Shown here piece after piece: positions 62,709 to 64,000 of a DNA stretch of 64,000 nucleotides (positions within the stretch are counted from its first letter, which is position 1; every line of letters begins with the position of its first letter). The position numbers were made by a program, and so were the translations under genes. Origin of the DNA: Channallabes apus (Eukaryota; Chordata; Actinopteri; Siluriformes; Clariidae); assembly GCA_030522415.1 (NCBI GenBank), contig CM060112.1:13554001-13618000 (forward strand), given 5' to 3'. The notes under the pieces were generated by a model. It ran no database searches and was not told where the DNA came from. It saw nothing but the letters and a program-made list of their open reading frames with translations.

Positions 62709-63118
62709 TGACTTTGTTGACCTACTCTTATATTTTCTATTACTATACCATTCCCAGTTTTTTAATGAGCAGTTGCACTCATAGTTGCACTTACAGGAGT
62801 TACATTGTAGTTGTAGTAGTTGTGCATTGTCCAGTTGGGGTTTTCCATATTTAAATGCATATTATCTATTTATTTCCTTTGTATTATGGATGATAATGTT
62901 GCTTATTCCTCTAGGACATCATACTCTTAGGTCCTGTAAAATAACATCATGATTAAAGTCCTGTATAAGTTGTTCTTTTGTATTAAAAAGATAATTCAGT
63001 AGCCATGAATGTACATAGTTAAAGTATCGCTATTACACTTGGAAATGGACATTGCAGCAATTTAATCGGAGGTTTATTTAGTCTGTTATGAACAAAAGAT
63101 TTTTCTCATCTATTCATG
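62709..63118 (+). other. stk11ip: Probable 3' UTR of stk11ip
   Basis: AT-rich sequence after the stop with ATTAAA at 62952-62957 and another at 62982-62987 as possible poly(A) signals. A canonical AATAAA occurs only at 63840-63845, beyond the next transposon remnant. The end of the transcript cannot be fixed from sequence. Confidence 0.45.
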
Positions 63119-63735
63119 TACGCTCACTGAGTGCACTCATTAGGTGCACCTACTGTAGTAAGAAATGAGTTGGAATCCATTTAACCTTCAGAACTTTTTA
63201 GATTTTTGTCCATGTTGACACAGGATTCACACAGTTGCTGCAGATTTATCTGCATATCCATGATGCTAATCTCCTGTTCCGTCACATCCCAAAGGTACTC
63301 TACTGGATTGAGATCTTAATCAGGTGACTGTGGGGGCCATCTGATCACAATCAACTCATTGTCATTTTCAAGAAACCAGTTCGAGATTATTTTAGATTTG
63401 TGGCATGGAATGTTATTCTATGGTCATGAAATGATGGTCAACAAGAATATTTAGATGGGCTGTGTCATTTAAACAATGCTCAATTGTCCCTAAAGAAAAT
63501 AAAATATCCCTCACATCGTTACACCAACACCACCAGACCAGCCCATCTGGGCAACGACTATGCCATGGTTAAATTTCTTCCCCACTCTGATTCTGGTTTG
63601 AACTTGCAGATTGTCTTGATGTCTACATGCCTAAGTTCATCACATTGGTGCCATTTGAGTGGCTGATTAGATATTTGTGTTAATGAAAAAAGAAAAGGTC
63701 TGCCTAATGAAATGGGTGGTGAATGTACAGTACAG
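63119..63735 (-). mobile_element. Tc1-like remnant, internally deleted
   Basis: Begins TACGCTCACTGAGTGCACTCATTAGGTGCACC, then ACATCCCAAAGGTACTCTACTGGATTGAGATC (63286-63316), the minus-strand NPIE zone, and CCATCTGATCACAATC. After a jump it has ACCACCAGACCAGCCCATCTGG (63531-63552) and the end CCTAATGAAATGGGTGGTGAATGTAC. The central transposase is lost. Confidence 0.7.
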
Positions 63736-64000
63736 TACATGATTTCAGTTCTTAAGTCTTGTGATCTGTGAGATACATTGATGTGTACCCGAGTGCACAA
63801 CTTTTTTCAGTGTTATATATACTGTATATACTGTACCTAAATAAACAATGCATATATTGACACAACTTATTTGCACGATTATATTTACAGTTATGGAGCA
63901 CTATACTTCAAATTCAGGAAAAAAACATGGAAATTAAATCATGTTCTTAGAAATCATGTTTTTTCCAGGCCTTGAAAAGCCTTGTAAAATAAATATCAGA
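63736..64000. other. 3' flank, nothing recognised
   Basis: AT-rich, with AATAAA at 63840-63845; no element or gene recognised before the window ends. Confidence 0.35.

Overview
The window is vertebrate nuclear DNA, almost certainly from a teleost fish. It is AT-rich and intron-dominated, and full of fish-type Tc1/mariner, hAT, PIF/Harbinger-like, piggyBac, LINE, SINE and MITE copies plus CA/TA microsatellites. Repeat flavours (Mermaid/HE1-like SINE with a GAATG tail, TTGAAT-tailed LINEs, several Tc1 families) would suit an otophysan such as a catfish, but that is a weak inference.

One host gene runs through nearly the whole window on the + strand: stk11ip (LIP1, serine/threonine kinase 11 interacting protein). 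The window starts inside the gene, after most leucine-rich repeats, and contains its stop codon at 62706-62708. I could chain 17 exons (1027-1116 to 62580-62708). All phases agree and the total is 2682 nt, or 893 codons plus stop. Two small exons (51043-51127 and 51550-51635) overlap no long + strand reading frame and were found by phase and family similarity. One intron uses a GC-AG donor. Only about 4 percent of the window is host coding sequence; the rest is intron.

Layout: 1-2.6 kb, LINE tail and exons 1-3. 2.6-11.5 kb, intron 3 with a SINE, MITEs, an intact Tc1-like element (6825-8444, 340-codon transposase) and a decayed Tc1 (8714-10292). 11.5-14.8 kb, exons 4-6 and a TIR element. 14.8-28.5 kb, intron 6, a graveyard of Tc1, LINE (including a head-to-head inverted pair), piggyBac and SINE fragments. 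28.5-33.3 kb, exons 7-12. 33.3-39.3 kb, rearranged Tc1 pieces, a Harbinger-like MITE and a hAT nested in a TA-flanked MITE. 39.36-39.53 kb, exon 13. 40.8-47.5 kb, a complete, apparently very young LTR retrotransposon. 48-51 kb, hAT elements. 51.0-51.6 kb, exons 14-15. 51.7-60.7 kb, mariner and Tc1 remnants and a three-layer MITE nest. 60.8-62.7 kb, exons 16-17. 62.7-64 kb, 3' flank with another Tc1 remnant.

The most striking object is the LTR element at 40756-47450. It has two 884-bp LTRs, a 5-bp target duplication (ACGAT), a tRNA-Pro type primer binding site and one uninterrupted 1572-codon gag-pol frame. Its integrase lies upstream of reverse transcriptase/RNase H, which is the copia-like order, although its domains are of Ty3/gypsy type. 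That arrangement is the hallmark of the Gmr1-like group first described from Atlantic cod.
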